Part shown: piece by piece, positions 35,463 through 48,158 of the stretch
Layout of the letters: each line of letters opens with the position of its first letter
How positions within the stretch are numbered: position 1 is the first letter of the stretch
Source: Diphasiastrum complanatum
Taxonomy: Eukaryota > Streptophyta > Lycopodiopsida > Lycopodiales > Lycopodiaceae
Assembly: GCA_029204225.1 (NCBI GenBank)
Contig: CM055098.1
Span: forward strand, 23,377,367 to 23,441,366
DNA length: 64,000 bases
Reading direction: 5' to 3'
The notes under the pieces: model-generated
What the model saw: only the letters and a program-made list of their open reading frames with translations
The model's database searches: none
What the model was told of the DNA's origin: nothing
Translations under genes and position numbers: made by a program

Positions 35463-35836
35463 AAAATTGTCAACTAGTAGTATTTTCCTAACTTGAGATT
35501 TTGTAGGCCTATGGCCAAATAAAAGTTAGAGATAGGTTCATACATGTATGTAGAGGCCCAAAGTATGTGTACACTACTTTTGAGGTCACATTAATTAGAG
35601 GAGGTCGAGTGTGGAGCTCTTCTATTGGCTCATAATTTGGTGCATTCCTATTTGACCAAATTTCTAGGTATATGAGTGAATCCTATTGGACCCCAATTTT
35701 AGCCTATCATAAGACAAGTGGCCAAGAGGCACTATGGCTGCTATAAATAGCCATCTCCACGAGTATGTACACATCTCATTTCCATGGCCAAGATCTTTAT
35801 GAAACTTTAGCATCTTTTGGATCTGAGTTTTTCACA
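35458..35836 (+). mobile_element. Element C 3' LTR with a 274-base deletion
   Basis: 379 bases against 653 in the 5' LTR. The missing piece corresponds to 30574-30847 and lies just downstream of the TATA box; the join shares two T bases. Elsewhere only one base differs (T in CCATGAG, C in CCACGAG). LTRs are copied from one template and start identical, so the deletion should have happened after insertion, unless it is an assembly error. Confidence 0.9.
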
Positions 35837-35841
35837 CTTCC
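35837..35841 (+). repeat. Target-site duplication of element C, right
   Basis: CTTCC, second copy of the duplicated target, followed by the continuation of element B (TCACATATG). Confidence 0.95.
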
Positions 35842-38800
35842 TCACATATGTGTAGCTCCAAGTATTCTTTTTCATCCATGTTACCTTATGAAGGAGCCAA
35901 GAAGTCCATCTACACAACAAATGATCACGAGTGTGCTATTGAAGGCATAGGGACCATTCCCTTAAAGCTTTCTTCATCAAAACTTCTTTCTCTGTCTAAT
36001 GTACTTTTTGTTCCCAAGCTAACAAAAAATCTTATTAGTGTTGGGCAATTGTTTGATAGTGGACTAGATGTAAATTTCAATGTTGATACATGTACAATCA
36101 AGAAGCATGATGAAATCCTTGCATTTGGGTCTAGATATGGTGGAATCTACAAGTTTGATCCCAAAGAGTATGCTAACTCTTGCGATAGTGCTTTTGCTAC
36201 TCATATGTCTTTGGAGGAACTATGGCATAGAAGGTTGGGACATCCTAACTATAATTCTATGGTGTCCATGGTCAAAAAAGACAAAGCTTCTGGCCTGCCT
36301 AATCTTGTCTCCAAGAATTTCAAGCCATGTGAGGCTTGTGCCATATCTAAGTCTCATAAGAAGCCTTTTTCAAAGTCACTACATATCCATTGGAGCTCAT
36401 ACACTCGGATGTGCACTTCTCATCTTTAAAGAGCAAGGGTGGTGCTACTTGCTTTGTAACTTTCATTGATGATTTCACTAGATTTACTTGGGTATATCTT
36501 CTAGCTTCAAAATCTATGGTGTTTGACTATTTCCTAAAGTTCAAAGCTCTAGTTGAAAAGCAATTTTCTTACAAAATCAAGATTCTTAGAAGTGATGGAG
36601 GTGGTGAGTAGACTTCCAATAAATTTCATGATTATTGTGAGCTTGAAGGCATTAAAAGGGAGTTTTCTTGTGCATATACACCATCTTAAAATGGGTGGCT
36701 GAAAGAAAGAATAGAACACTATGTGAATGTGCCAAAACCATCAAAATTGAGGCACCTTGGCCAAAAGACTTTTGGGGTGAGGCTATCAATTGTTCAAACA
36801 ATCTTTGCAATAGACTCCCTCATGTTGCACTTGGAGGAAAGTCACTATATGAAGCACTCTATTTGAAGAAACCTAAGGTTGAACAACTTAGAGTATTTGG
36901 ATGCATATGCTTTGTCCATATTCCCTTGGAAACGAGAAAGAAAGATGATCCTTGTGCAAGAAAAGGAGTAATGGTTGTATATTCATCCAACAAGAAAGCC
37001 TATCGAATCTACATGCTCTCTACCACTAAAGCAATTGATAGTAGAGACGTAGTTTTTCATGCAAGAAGCAAGCATATAGAAGTGGCACACCATTTTGAAA
37101 GGGAAAAGCTCATTGGAGGTGACATCAACTTAGAACATGTCGACACATCTTTGTGTATTGTTGATCTTCTCACAAAGCCACTTTGCAAAAGTGCCTTTTC
37201 AAAGCATAGGTCTAATCTTGGTCTTATCTCAAGATCAATGCTTGATCCACATTAGATACATTTTTAGGAGGAGTGTCAAAATATTGAAAAATCTATCTAA
37301 TGTTGTCAGTATGGGTCCTAAAAATGCCAAAGATGAATTGAGCACTTTTGGCTTAGTAAAGACCCATCTTAGAATAAAATATTTAAGGTAGGTAGAAGTA
37401 GAAACTCGAGCTACCATAGGAATTGCCATTTGTACTTTACATGCCACATTTAATGCATGAAAAGACTATGTGGCACAATTAGACATAGTGAGGTGGCTTG
37501 GATAAGTCTAGATAGCTTGAGAGGTGGATCCACAACTCCAATTCAACTTCAAGTAGGAGAAGAGTCCATGGATCTATATATATGTGATGTACTCTCATTG
37601 AGAAGATGATGAAATTTGTGTATGAAGATAGCTTACTCTTTCTCTCTCTCCTTTTTTCCCTCGTAAAAAGTATAAAAACATGCAATCCCAATAACAACTA
37701 GATCCAATAATTAACAAAACTCAATAAAAGCATGAGAGATGGAGAAAAAGTGATAGAGAGCAAGAACATTCATAAATCCATTTCACAAGAGAACCAATCT
37801 GTTTTATTGAAATGAAGATATGTACATGTGTAGGAAACTCAAGTTGGTCTCATTTTATAGTAGAGAGGACGACCCTAGCCTCTGAATCCTATTAGTCCAT
37901 TTCTGCCTCCCTAATGATTCAAATTTAAAAAAGAGTGGGAACTATCCAAATTGGAGGGAAACCCAACTCTATTCACTAACTTGACATTTAGGCCCTACGA
38001 CATTAAAAGTCCCGCAAAAAGGTCTGAAGTCCTTTCTATCGATGTGTATGAGAACATATACAACAGCATGCCTTGCGAAGATGACAACGATCAAGAGGAC
38101 TTGCTTAACGCTTGAGATCATGATGTAAGTAACCTTTGTGCCTTATATTGATTCATTTGGTACTTTCATAGTACTCGTTTTCAAACTGATGAGTACCAAT
38201 TTGGTATTTTGGATCACTTATCTATCAGTACTTTGATTTTTTTGTTTATAAGTTCAGGCTACGTTTTTTGGTACTATCGGAGTCTCAATTATAGTGCTTT
38301 TGGTATTGACTGAAATTGCCTTTTTCATTTGAAAAATAGGTACTTCTTGTTTGAAACTCAGAAGTACCTGGACATAAATTACAGATTTTCTATTCAGTAC
38401 TTGAACCAAATTTGTACTATCAAAGTACCAATTTTGGTACATTTGTAAATGTCTGAAATTGCACTTAAGTCTCAAAAACAAGTACTTCCTGTGGATCTTT
38501 AACACTGTATCCATCTTTAACATCTTTAATACTCCTTCACTCTTAAGCAAAAACTAAAAACCATCCAAGGAGCACAAACTATAATTTTAATAAACTCCAC
38601 CCATACCATCATTCGTAGATCATGCTGGAATATGCATGTGAACAAATACTAGTAATGTTGCAAGGAGCACAAACCCTGACATCAACTTCTCCTACCCTAT
38701 TTGTGACTCAAAAATCATGCTGGAATCTAGTTGTGAACATTTACAAGCACCAACATAGGATTTACAGGTTGAAGAATGTCTCGGCCTTTCAGCCTTCATC

Positions 38801-41063
38801 CCAATACATCAAGAGGCTACAAATGAAACTCAAAGCCACTCAAGAATGAAATAGCCATTCAAATCTATGCAGTACATCGTGTATTGATTTTTGGTATATG
38901 TAACATCCCATGCATAGAAAATTAGTTGCAGTCCAAGCTGGGCTATTCAAATCGAATCTGTAGTGTTCACAACTACAAGGGACATATTGTCCTCGCAGTC
39001 GAACAAAGGGTTTCTTCTAGTAAAGGCGATAGGGATTCAATGCGCATGGACCCAACCCATGAGCCACAGGTACAAATTTTTTTTCATATACTAGGGGTGC
39101 GTTTCAACATTGCACTCTACGGAAGGGTCGAAAGATTATATGGCCAAGCAGTTCTCATAGTTGTTTTCTAATGACTTGTAGCGTTTATCATCTACAAGTA
39201 TGGTGTTTGATGTGTCGAACTCTAGCCATAATTTCCATACCTCCCGCAGGTTCTTCAGAAATACTGGCACCCCCAGTTTATCCTCACTGACGTAAGGAAT
39301 TTTCTTAAAGTCTTCATGCTAGACCTCACACTTATTTTGGGCAAAAATATTTGTAGAAATAAAAGGTAAATATCATACATTACCAAAAACTACCCTCACG
39401 GTTTTGAAGGAGCATATAAACAGTACCAAATAATGGTACATAGTACCAAAACAGAGGCAATAGGTACTAAACATTAAGAATAAATATCCAAAATAGTTTG
39501 AAACAAGTTCAGCTTGGTGCTAAAATAGTACCAAAATTTAGGCAAAATGAGTTTTGACCTCAATTGACAATTTACCAAAATATGACTAAACTTGTTGAAA
39601 TCTCACATTAATTTTAACACTAATTGTTCACTGTAAATCCTCACATAGAAAGTACCAAATAACCAAATAAAGTATTAAAAGAAGCTATACTTCCAAATTA
39701 AGTCTTTTCAAACCTAAACCATAATTTATGTCATGGCCCTAAATGGTTTGGACCTTTAGGGAATAATTAAAATCAATGGTAACTTTTTTGTGTACTTACT
39801 TTATTTAGTATGCCCATGATTTATGTCAAGTGTTCTCTCCATCAAGCATCTAAATAAGAGAGAAATTATAGCATGTTTGAAATGACCATACTTTGGTGTA
39901 AGCATACTGTTCTCCTTTAAAGACAAGAAATTTACGTGAAAAACTTAAGTATCAGTCGTGAATTGATAGAACTAGTTGGTCACATCCATGAATTTGGGAT
40001 GCTATAACATCACTATATTTTTCCATTGGCTTACTAAACTGCTAAGAGGAATAAATCCTTCCAAACATATTTTCTAGAAATGCGTTTCACAAACTTCACC
40101 TTCACGTGAAGTTTTGGTTTCTTATACAACTTTTGAACTTGAAAATAAAGTTTCTAAATAGCCTTAATATGGCATTTTGGGAATTTTGGCATAGCAAGTT
40201 GCAATTCGAAGCTTGGAACTCACATGTTTACCTTCAAATGAATTTAACACTAACTAATTTGTTTAATTATTTTAGTTTAAATCGAGTTAATCTTGACTAA
40301 TTTATGTGATTGTTGGAGGCAAGTAAATGATCTATTTCCAACAACCTCCGCATTACTTGTATTGCTTCTAGTTTGTGTCCAGATAAATTATCAAGCTGAG
40401 ATTATCTATGACTCAATTTTTTGCATTAGTTAATTAGTGTGTCATGTTGACATTTTGGAAATGAGCTAACTCTTATGATATTAGCAAATAAAAATTTATA
40501 TTTCATCTTAAAATCTACATTCAATATTTGCATTTACGGAGCAAGGCTGAATATATTAGGCAAGGCAAGGGCAAGAATACAGCATAACTGTGAGTAATGG
40601 AAGTTCATGGTGGCAACCTTGAAGGAGAATCCCCAAACTCCATCCAATTAACATTGTACAATTTTAACTAGAATATGGTAATTTGTAAGGGATGCCCATT
40701 GCCTAGTAGCAAGGTGGATAAAGGAATGCATAGTAGGAATTTGGATAAAAGAATGCATGTCATGTGTGATAAAGATTGGTGGAAGTAGATTTGAACTACC
40801 TTGACTACCAATATAGCAGTCAAGTCAAACTTCAACATTGACCAAGCCATGTATGTGTAGCACATGGGCATGAGAGGAGATGAAATCTATAGTATCCTAT
40901 TTTAGACAAGAATGATATCTTCTTCTTGTTTACGTCCAGAAGTTTACCTTGTTAAATGTTTTCGTTGTTTTCATGGCATCCATGCTTATCTATGTGTCTC
41001 TACATAAATAATTAGTTGTTGTAATGCTAGGCTCTCATGTAGACCTACTAGCTGCTTGCTTAG

Positions 41064-41071
41064 TATAAAAA
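41064..41071 (+). promoter_or_regulatory. TATA box of 3D gene, copy 2
   Basis: Same TATAAAAA element as at 17534, placed identically relative to the gene, with the same GA and CA runs behind it. The promoter regions of the two complete copies look the same over the several hundred bases read upstream. Confidence 0.6.
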
Positions 41072-41091
41072 GGGAGAGAGAGAGGGAGACA

Positions 41092-41127
<36 letters not shown>

Positions 41128-41165
41128 ACAACACACTTCTAGGTAGTGATTTGCCATTATTTACC

Positions 41166-41795
41166 ATGACCTCACACCAACATCCAAGTAACTGCCTTTT
41201 CACTCGACTAGGTATGCCTGCCATTCGACTATTTACTTTTTGCCTACTTTTTATGTATTGCAACTGCCAAATCGTCAAGAAGGCAAAGGTTACATACTAC
41301 TGGATTGCTGTGGAGTCTGATTTCCCACAAGGATCTGAAGTGGGCATCAAATCTTGCTCCACCGGCCAAGTAATTGCCAAAGTGTCGCATGAATATTGGA
41401 AAGCTGTCGAACTTGAGGGCTCAGGCCGCCTTATCAACAACAAATACATCAATTGTATGGACGACAAATGCCAATGCTTTGAGTTTGTGGAGGGTCCTCT
41501 AGGCAGCGAAAACAACATTCTTAAAATCTTTTCATCAATTGCTGCCAATGACATCAGCTTTGACACAATTGTTTTTGTAAAAGCTTACAAAGACCTCCAA
41601 CTTCCAAATGGTGAAAAGCACAATGGCTGCTTCCGAGTGGGTGATGTGAGCTGGAGCTTCAAAGGAAACCAAATTGATGTGTATGTTGAAAGGAAAAAGT
41701 ACTATGAGTTTATTGACAATAGTTTAAATCACCTTGCAGAGGTCGAGGTGCATATCGGAGCCACTTGTGAAGTCAAGACCTACAAAAGTATTTGA
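41166..41795 (+). CDS. Secreted 3D-domain protein, copy 2
   Basis: Protein identical to the copy at 17636-18265, with the same start context, signal peptide, three aspartates and stop. It lies at the boundary of units 2 and 3 and is followed by the same LINE remnant. Identity of protein, promoter and flanks over kilobases means the duplication is very recent, or that conversion keeps the copies equal, or that the assembly has repeated one locus. If real, the gene exists in at least three near-identical array copies plus one diverged inverted copy. Confidence 0.75.
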   Translation: MTSHQHPSNCLFTRLGMPAIRLFTFCLLFMYCNCQIVKKAKVTYYWIAVESDFPQGSEVGIKSCSTGQVIAKVSHEYWKAVELEGSGRLINNKYINCMDDKCQCFEFVEGPLGSENNILKIFSSIAANDISFDTIVFVKAYKDLQLPNGEKHNGCFRVGDVSWSFKGNQIDVYVERKKYYEFIDNSLNHLAEVEVHIGATCEVKTYKSI

Positions 41796-42749
41796 GCTAC
41801 TAGCTCGGTTTAAAGATGTTGCTCATTTCATTTCTCTCTCAAGTGAGGATGACTCAATATCTACTAGAGTGCTATATGTGGCACCTCATGCATGGTAGGT
41901 ATGTATGAAAGGAGAAAAAAATGGTCATGATATGTTTGCAAAATAATAATCAAGTATGACATAAATCAGTAAGTTTATTATTATAAAAATATGTGAGGAC
42001 AAGCCTCATAATGAATTTCAAGTTGTAGAAGGTTTTCAACACCACAAGGTCATGATGATCTTGATGGTTGCATTGGGCTCAATGCATGGTGAAGTGGTTG
42101 CTATTGTATATATTGCTATTAGACTTTGACATCTTTTTTGTTTTGTGGATATTCATCTTTTATTTTTCTCATTACATTTATGTACACATTTAAATACTAA
42201 ATCATTGCAATGATTACTCTTGTTGCAACAAAAAGTGTCATCAACCTTGAATTTTTCTCTTCCAACACAATGTCCAAGATAGTATTTTTGTTTATTCAAC
42301 GACTTGTAAGTCACTTTATGAAAGATTTTTTTTTTTTTGTTCGCAAGGATCCCAATCATAATCATCAAAAGAAGGCAATGTTTATAGTTAATTTGCAATA
42401 TTTTTTATACTACAATTTAAAGCTATAAAAGCAAATTCAATTATGGGTTCAAATGTGGAGTTATAGACTTGAGCATTGCTTGACATGTTTAGAATGCAAA
42501 ATCTTTGGAAACGAGTCGAAATCCTAAAACAGAGTAACCATTTAGTTGTTTTGTAATTTTCTTTTCTGAAAAACATGCTTTTTCAAGTACAAATTCTCAT
42601 GGTAATAATTCATACAAATGGGAACTATTTGGCATGTTCTCTAGAGTCCACTAAAATTCATTGTATTTCAGTATGTTTTACATCGGCTCATAATGCAAAG
42701 GCACAACTTTCTCATAATGAAAAGATGTTGTGTTTCGTTTTTTTTTCTT

Positions 42750-43516
<767 letters not shown>

Positions 43517-44062
43517 TGCGTAAATACACTAAGAAAATAAATTTGACTCAAATACAATGATATTGCATTAAACAAAATGGCTAAGATCTCAAAACAGTGC
43601 CTAGATCACATATAGATGAGATTGGTAAGCATTCAACTGTGATTTTGGATCAAACAAGCAATCTCTTGACCAAACCAAATGTGTCCACCCAGGTCTAGGT
43701 GCCCTACCTAACCCTCTTCAAAAGCTTATAACTTTTGATTGGCTCAACCAAATGGAATGAAACTGATTGCATCAGAAACTAGACAAAAATAGCTTCAAAA
43801 CAAGCTATCTAGCAAGATTTTTGGATCAAACATGAAAGAGAACTCCCAAACTAAAATTGGATGTTCCTCACACGTGTCTGAGCACCTGATTCCGTACAGT
43901 ACCAGGTCAGACCCAATCAATGTCCTTTTGATCTCTTTTGATCCAAAATTGAACAAGATAGCTAGGAAAATGGGCCTTGACAATTTCTAGCTCAAGATTG
44001 ATGAATAGTTTTCACTCAAATGGATCAAAATGCATGGTAACCTTAGGTAGGCTCTGATACCA

Positions 44063-44747
44063 TGTTGATTTTCACACGTGTGGATTGTCCACTACATGTA
44101 CTTGTGATCTCCTAAGGTGTGTAGATGCACCAAGATCAAGAGTGGATTGAGATTCAAGATCTATCTTTGATTCTATGGCAAAAACACACTACTACATGCA
44201 TTCAATCACTTCCAACTCTCACTCACACGTGTGGGAAGTGTTCCAAAAGTATTCTAAGTAAAAACAAGCTGCTCTCCTCGAATAGAGAGAGAAAAATCAT
44301 CATGAGCTCTCGGGTAGAGAGAGAAAGACCATCATGAGCTCTCGGGTAGAGAGAGAAAGTTGGAAATTCAATGACACTCAAAATCCACTCAATCTCAAAA
44401 TCAATTAGATCCAAAAGAAGGAGTACAATGATACTAATAGATTCATGAGCTACCACTATGCTTAACTATGATTGGATCACACTTTGCCACCTCTTAATCC
44501 TATTGGACCATTGATCCATGCACCTCTAAATTCTATTGGACTATATTCAAGCACACCTCAATTTTCTATTGGACCTCACAAGGTTCCATCTCTTAATCTT
44601 ATTGGACCTCTTAAGCTTCATCAAACAAAAGCATGACACTTGTCTACACTCTAATTGGCACAAGTTTGGCTCTATTTTGGCTCAATAGTGGCATTACAAG
44701 TGGAAATGGATAATTTGCCATCTATGCCAAATTTGACCCTATCAACA
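44063..44747 (-). mobile_element. Copia element A LTR, leftward, unit 3
   Basis: Same LTR as 2602-3286, with the primer-binding site at 44050-44062 and the same duplicated GAGCTCTCGGG blocks. Confidence 0.65.
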
Positions 44748-45040
44748 TCCTACACCTAAATGCTTGACTATGAAATTCTATGAGACCCCTATATCAAACA
44801 TTTTGATTTACTCTACAATTCTCCACACGTGGGAACATCCTCCACACATGTGAGATTCACTTACAAACTTCTATCATAAAAAATACCAAGCTAGATTTTT
44901 GCCAACTTCTCACACTCCTCCTCAAAAAATAGCTTGGAAAGGTACTAGATCACTTGAGAAGTTTGTAAATCTTTTTGAGTGGATCCTTTGGTATGCATAA
45001 GAAGTGAAGATCAGCCAAGGGATCCATCATAGCAGCACCC

Positions 45041-46198
45041 TCACCATATCCATGATAAGATCTCTTTGGTAGAGATCTCTTGCCAATGCCTTTGAAGAGT
45101 GCTCCACCAATATGCCACTATTATCATGGGCTTCCTCCATGCTTGATGATGATCTTTGCCTTGAAATTTCCACTTGCATGATGGATGCACCATAAATAGA
45201 GAAATCTGAGGCTTCCAAGCCTCATACGGATCATGGAGATCAAGATCATAAGATGTGAAACAACGATGATTATCAAGATTATGCTTTCTAGCTTGACTAG
45301 TCCACATACAATGAACTATATTCATGATGGATCTAATCTTGATATCAAAGACTATCTTGATCTTTTTTAGGCTAGTTACTCTCTCAAGGATGTAAGTGTC
45401 CACTTTGGATGCTTCACTTAATCTCAAGAGGAGTTTACAATTTGCCTCAAAACATGTGAAAACATGATTTTCAAAAAAGTGAGTACCAAGCTCAATCTTG
45501 TTCTTACTAGAATCAAGAGCATACTTTTGACAATACAATATCTTTCTTTCAAAAAGTATTGGAAACACATCTAAGTCAATAATAACAAGAAACATGTCCA
45601 TACCATAAGCATCATACAAAACTAGTATAGCTTTTCTTGAACTTTGAGATCCAAAAAATTCAATGAAGCAAGATAGCATTTCAAGCAAAGGAAGAGAAGC
45701 ATATATGAATGTGTTGTAGTAGATACAAAATGAAAGATGCCCCTATTTGCCATGTAAGGTGAGCCATAAAGACTCGGCCATGCATCTTGAAGATCTTCTT
45801 GAAATCATATGAAGAAGAAACTCCTCCTCACACATTGGCCCCATCATAACTTGAACACCTTCAAAAAGGATAACTTGTGATGCTTCTTGAGAAGCCTTGA
45901 TCTCGGCCACTTCCAAGATTGAATCTTCATGCAATATGACATCTCTATTCACCATCACATTTAAAATAGAGAGTGTAAAGACACTAAAGGCCTCCTTGAT
46001 GGATGAGTATCCAATCATGATCCATGAGCTTGGATCATCCTTCCTTCTTGTTTCCAAGGGAATATATGCAAAGCAAGCACTACCAAGTTCACTAAGGTGA
46101 TCAACCTTAGGCTTCATCTTGAATAAAACTTCATATGGTGCTATTCCTTCAAGAGCTCCAATACTCCTCAAAGCTTTTGTAGCATGTGTGTTATGCAT
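45041..46198 (-). pseudogene. Copia integrase remnant broken by a stop, unit 3
   Basis: Same region as in units 1 and 2 but a single change at 45745 (C to A on the + strand) turns a GAG codon into TAG. This leaves a 151-residue piece (45743-46198) and a 215-residue piece (45041-45688). The break supports the view that the frame is not maintained. Confidence 0.65.
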
Positions 46199-48158
46199 GA
46201 GATTGTGGTCACATTTCCACTTCAGATGTCCAGCCTACTATGAGATTTGGGGGAGGTACTACTGCTTGTTCAAGGAGCACCCAGTCACACTTTCTACCCT
46301 GATATCCTATGAGGACCCTAGATGTGTTGTATTGATGATCCAGCAGCATGGCACTCGTCTTGATACGGTAACTGAGGGGCTTGGCCTATCGCTATAAAGT
46401 TATCTTCATGTTTGGGAAGACTAAACTATGTTTTAAACTGCTATTTATGTTGTTGAGTAGTATAACTTCTTTTGGATATGGATAACAACTAACGCACAGC
46501 TACTGTCAGATCAGGAGAGTCTATATACTCCCGCTGGTACGCTTGTAGTGCCCAGTGGAAATCCATTGAAATTTTTCAACTGTAAGGTTGGTGAATGATT
46601 GGCCAGTTTGGCATATGGATAGTAATTCTGTCCATGGCCAATCCCAAATCCTTCCACTCATGCATGACATTGGTACATAATATGGATCTATGCGCAATTG
46701 GCGAGGGCTGGCCACATAACTTTTGATAGATCCTGGAGTTTTCTCAAAAATTGTAACTCTTCAAGCTGGCTACTCTCTCAATGCGGGTATTTTATCCAAT
46801 TCCTTGTCGACCTCTATTCCAAAGGGCTTAAACTTGATAACCCAACCACCACGCGAGGACTCATGAGGATGTTGCGCTAAAAGGATCTGGATCTGGTCTT
46901 CGACACTGATTGGTCTTCTGAACAATGGTGTGGTCCTTGATGAAGATGGACCTGGTTTCACTGCCTGTGAAACTGGCTGTTGTTCTTCAACTTCAGGGAC
47001 TCCACCCTGGTCCATGCCCGAATCAAACCCTGTATCCATAGGTGCATCAACTTGGTGCGAAGGGGAGAATTGCGGCATGACCGGAACTGAAATTTGAGGC
47101 CTAGCTTCCAGCACCTGAGTGGCAGCCTTTTCATATGCGTTGATGGTTGCTTTAGCCTTTGCCAACTCAGTTGAAGCTATACCTTTGAATCTGTCAAAGC
47201 GGCCTTGGAATCCTTGCAACACCACTTTATAGGTTTCAACCTTTTTAAACAAATACACGATCTCTGTCGGAGTTACTGGATGATCAGACATTTGTGTAAA
47301 TATGCATCACGCTCAAGGGTGGTCGCAACCAATTCACTTTGGAGATGTGTGCGATCTTGTTCAACCATCTACAGTTGACCCTGGAGTAGTTGCACTTGTT
47401 GCTTTGCATCCTGCAGTGATCTTGTCCACTTGATCTTGGGCGGATGTGAGCACATTCTGCAGTGAGCTGAGATACTCTTCTAGGCAATCAGCCAATTGTT
47501 GTGCCGTGTTTTTCTCATCTTCAGATTTAGCTTCATGTTGCTTGGCAATCTTCAACTCTTTGTCCAGCTGAAAGACTTTTTGGCTGATAAGAATATTCTA
47601 AGATCCCATATCTGAGATGCGCTACTCCATTTCCTTTTTCTTATCCAGCATAGACTAGATCACTTGCATAAGGCTTGAGACCAAACTGAGAGCATCACCA
47701 GAATCTATTGTTGTGGAGGTGGTAGCAACAGAAGGACCTGGTGGTAATGTCCCTAGTTGTGTGGAGCAGGTGCCTGTAACTCTTCTTCTTCAAAGAGGTC
47801 TTCTTCTTCATAGCCCTCAGGCATTGTGGCATCAAACTGCTTTGGTGATTTGACAGCTTGCCCAACCTAAAGTGTGGATGGTGTGGCTTCAACTTGAGGT
47901 TGTTGGTTAATCTGTAAAGAGTCGTCAAAACCAGTAGGAGTATCATGGAACTATTCGAATCCTCTTCCAAGGGATTGGAGTTCAAAGGGCGTAGGGCTCT
48001 GGGGCATGACAAAAACTTTTGAGGCCCCAAGGGGGTCGAAATCATCGAACATGTCCATGAGATATTGGGTGTTTGGGAAAAAAGCTTATGTGTGTGGGGG
48101 TGAGGCGGCCTGGGCAATTGTGATGGGAATGGTAGCAAAAGCAAACTTGATCAAACAT
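46199..48158 (-). other. Unrecognised GC-richer block, unit 3
   Basis: Same block as 4738-6697. The main minus frame is at 46770-47291 and carries extra private amino-acid changes (Thr to Ile and Gly to Arg), and the coiled-coil frame at 47361-47555 has Val to Ile. The changes are mostly replacements, as expected without constraint. Confidence 0.4.

Larger units (their letters stand above)
30250..35836 (+). mobile_element. Copia element C, young and nearly complete
   Basis: Full structure: 5' LTR, primer site, leader, a single intact gag-pol frame, polypurine tract and 3' LTR, flanked by the target duplication CTTCC. It is present only in unit 2; units 1 and 3 keep the empty site at 12307-12311 and 53768-53772. 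It therefore moved after the units duplicated, or the other units derive from an uninserted copy. Its LTRs differ by one base over their shared 379 positions, plus one deletion. It is nested in the protease motif of element B. Confidence 0.95.
27910..37622 (+). mobile_element. Copia element B, unit 2, split by element C
   Basis: Same element as 9972-14092: 5' LTR 27910-28518, primer site 28519-28531, gag from 29279, truncated 3' LTR 37274-37622. Element C is inserted in the protease motif (after GGAGCTTCC at 30249), splitting the pol remnant into 29279-30249 and 35837-37255. The downstream part keeps the same two stops and the same missing reverse transcriptase as units 1 and 3, so those defects preceded the tandem duplication. 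Confidence 0.85.
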
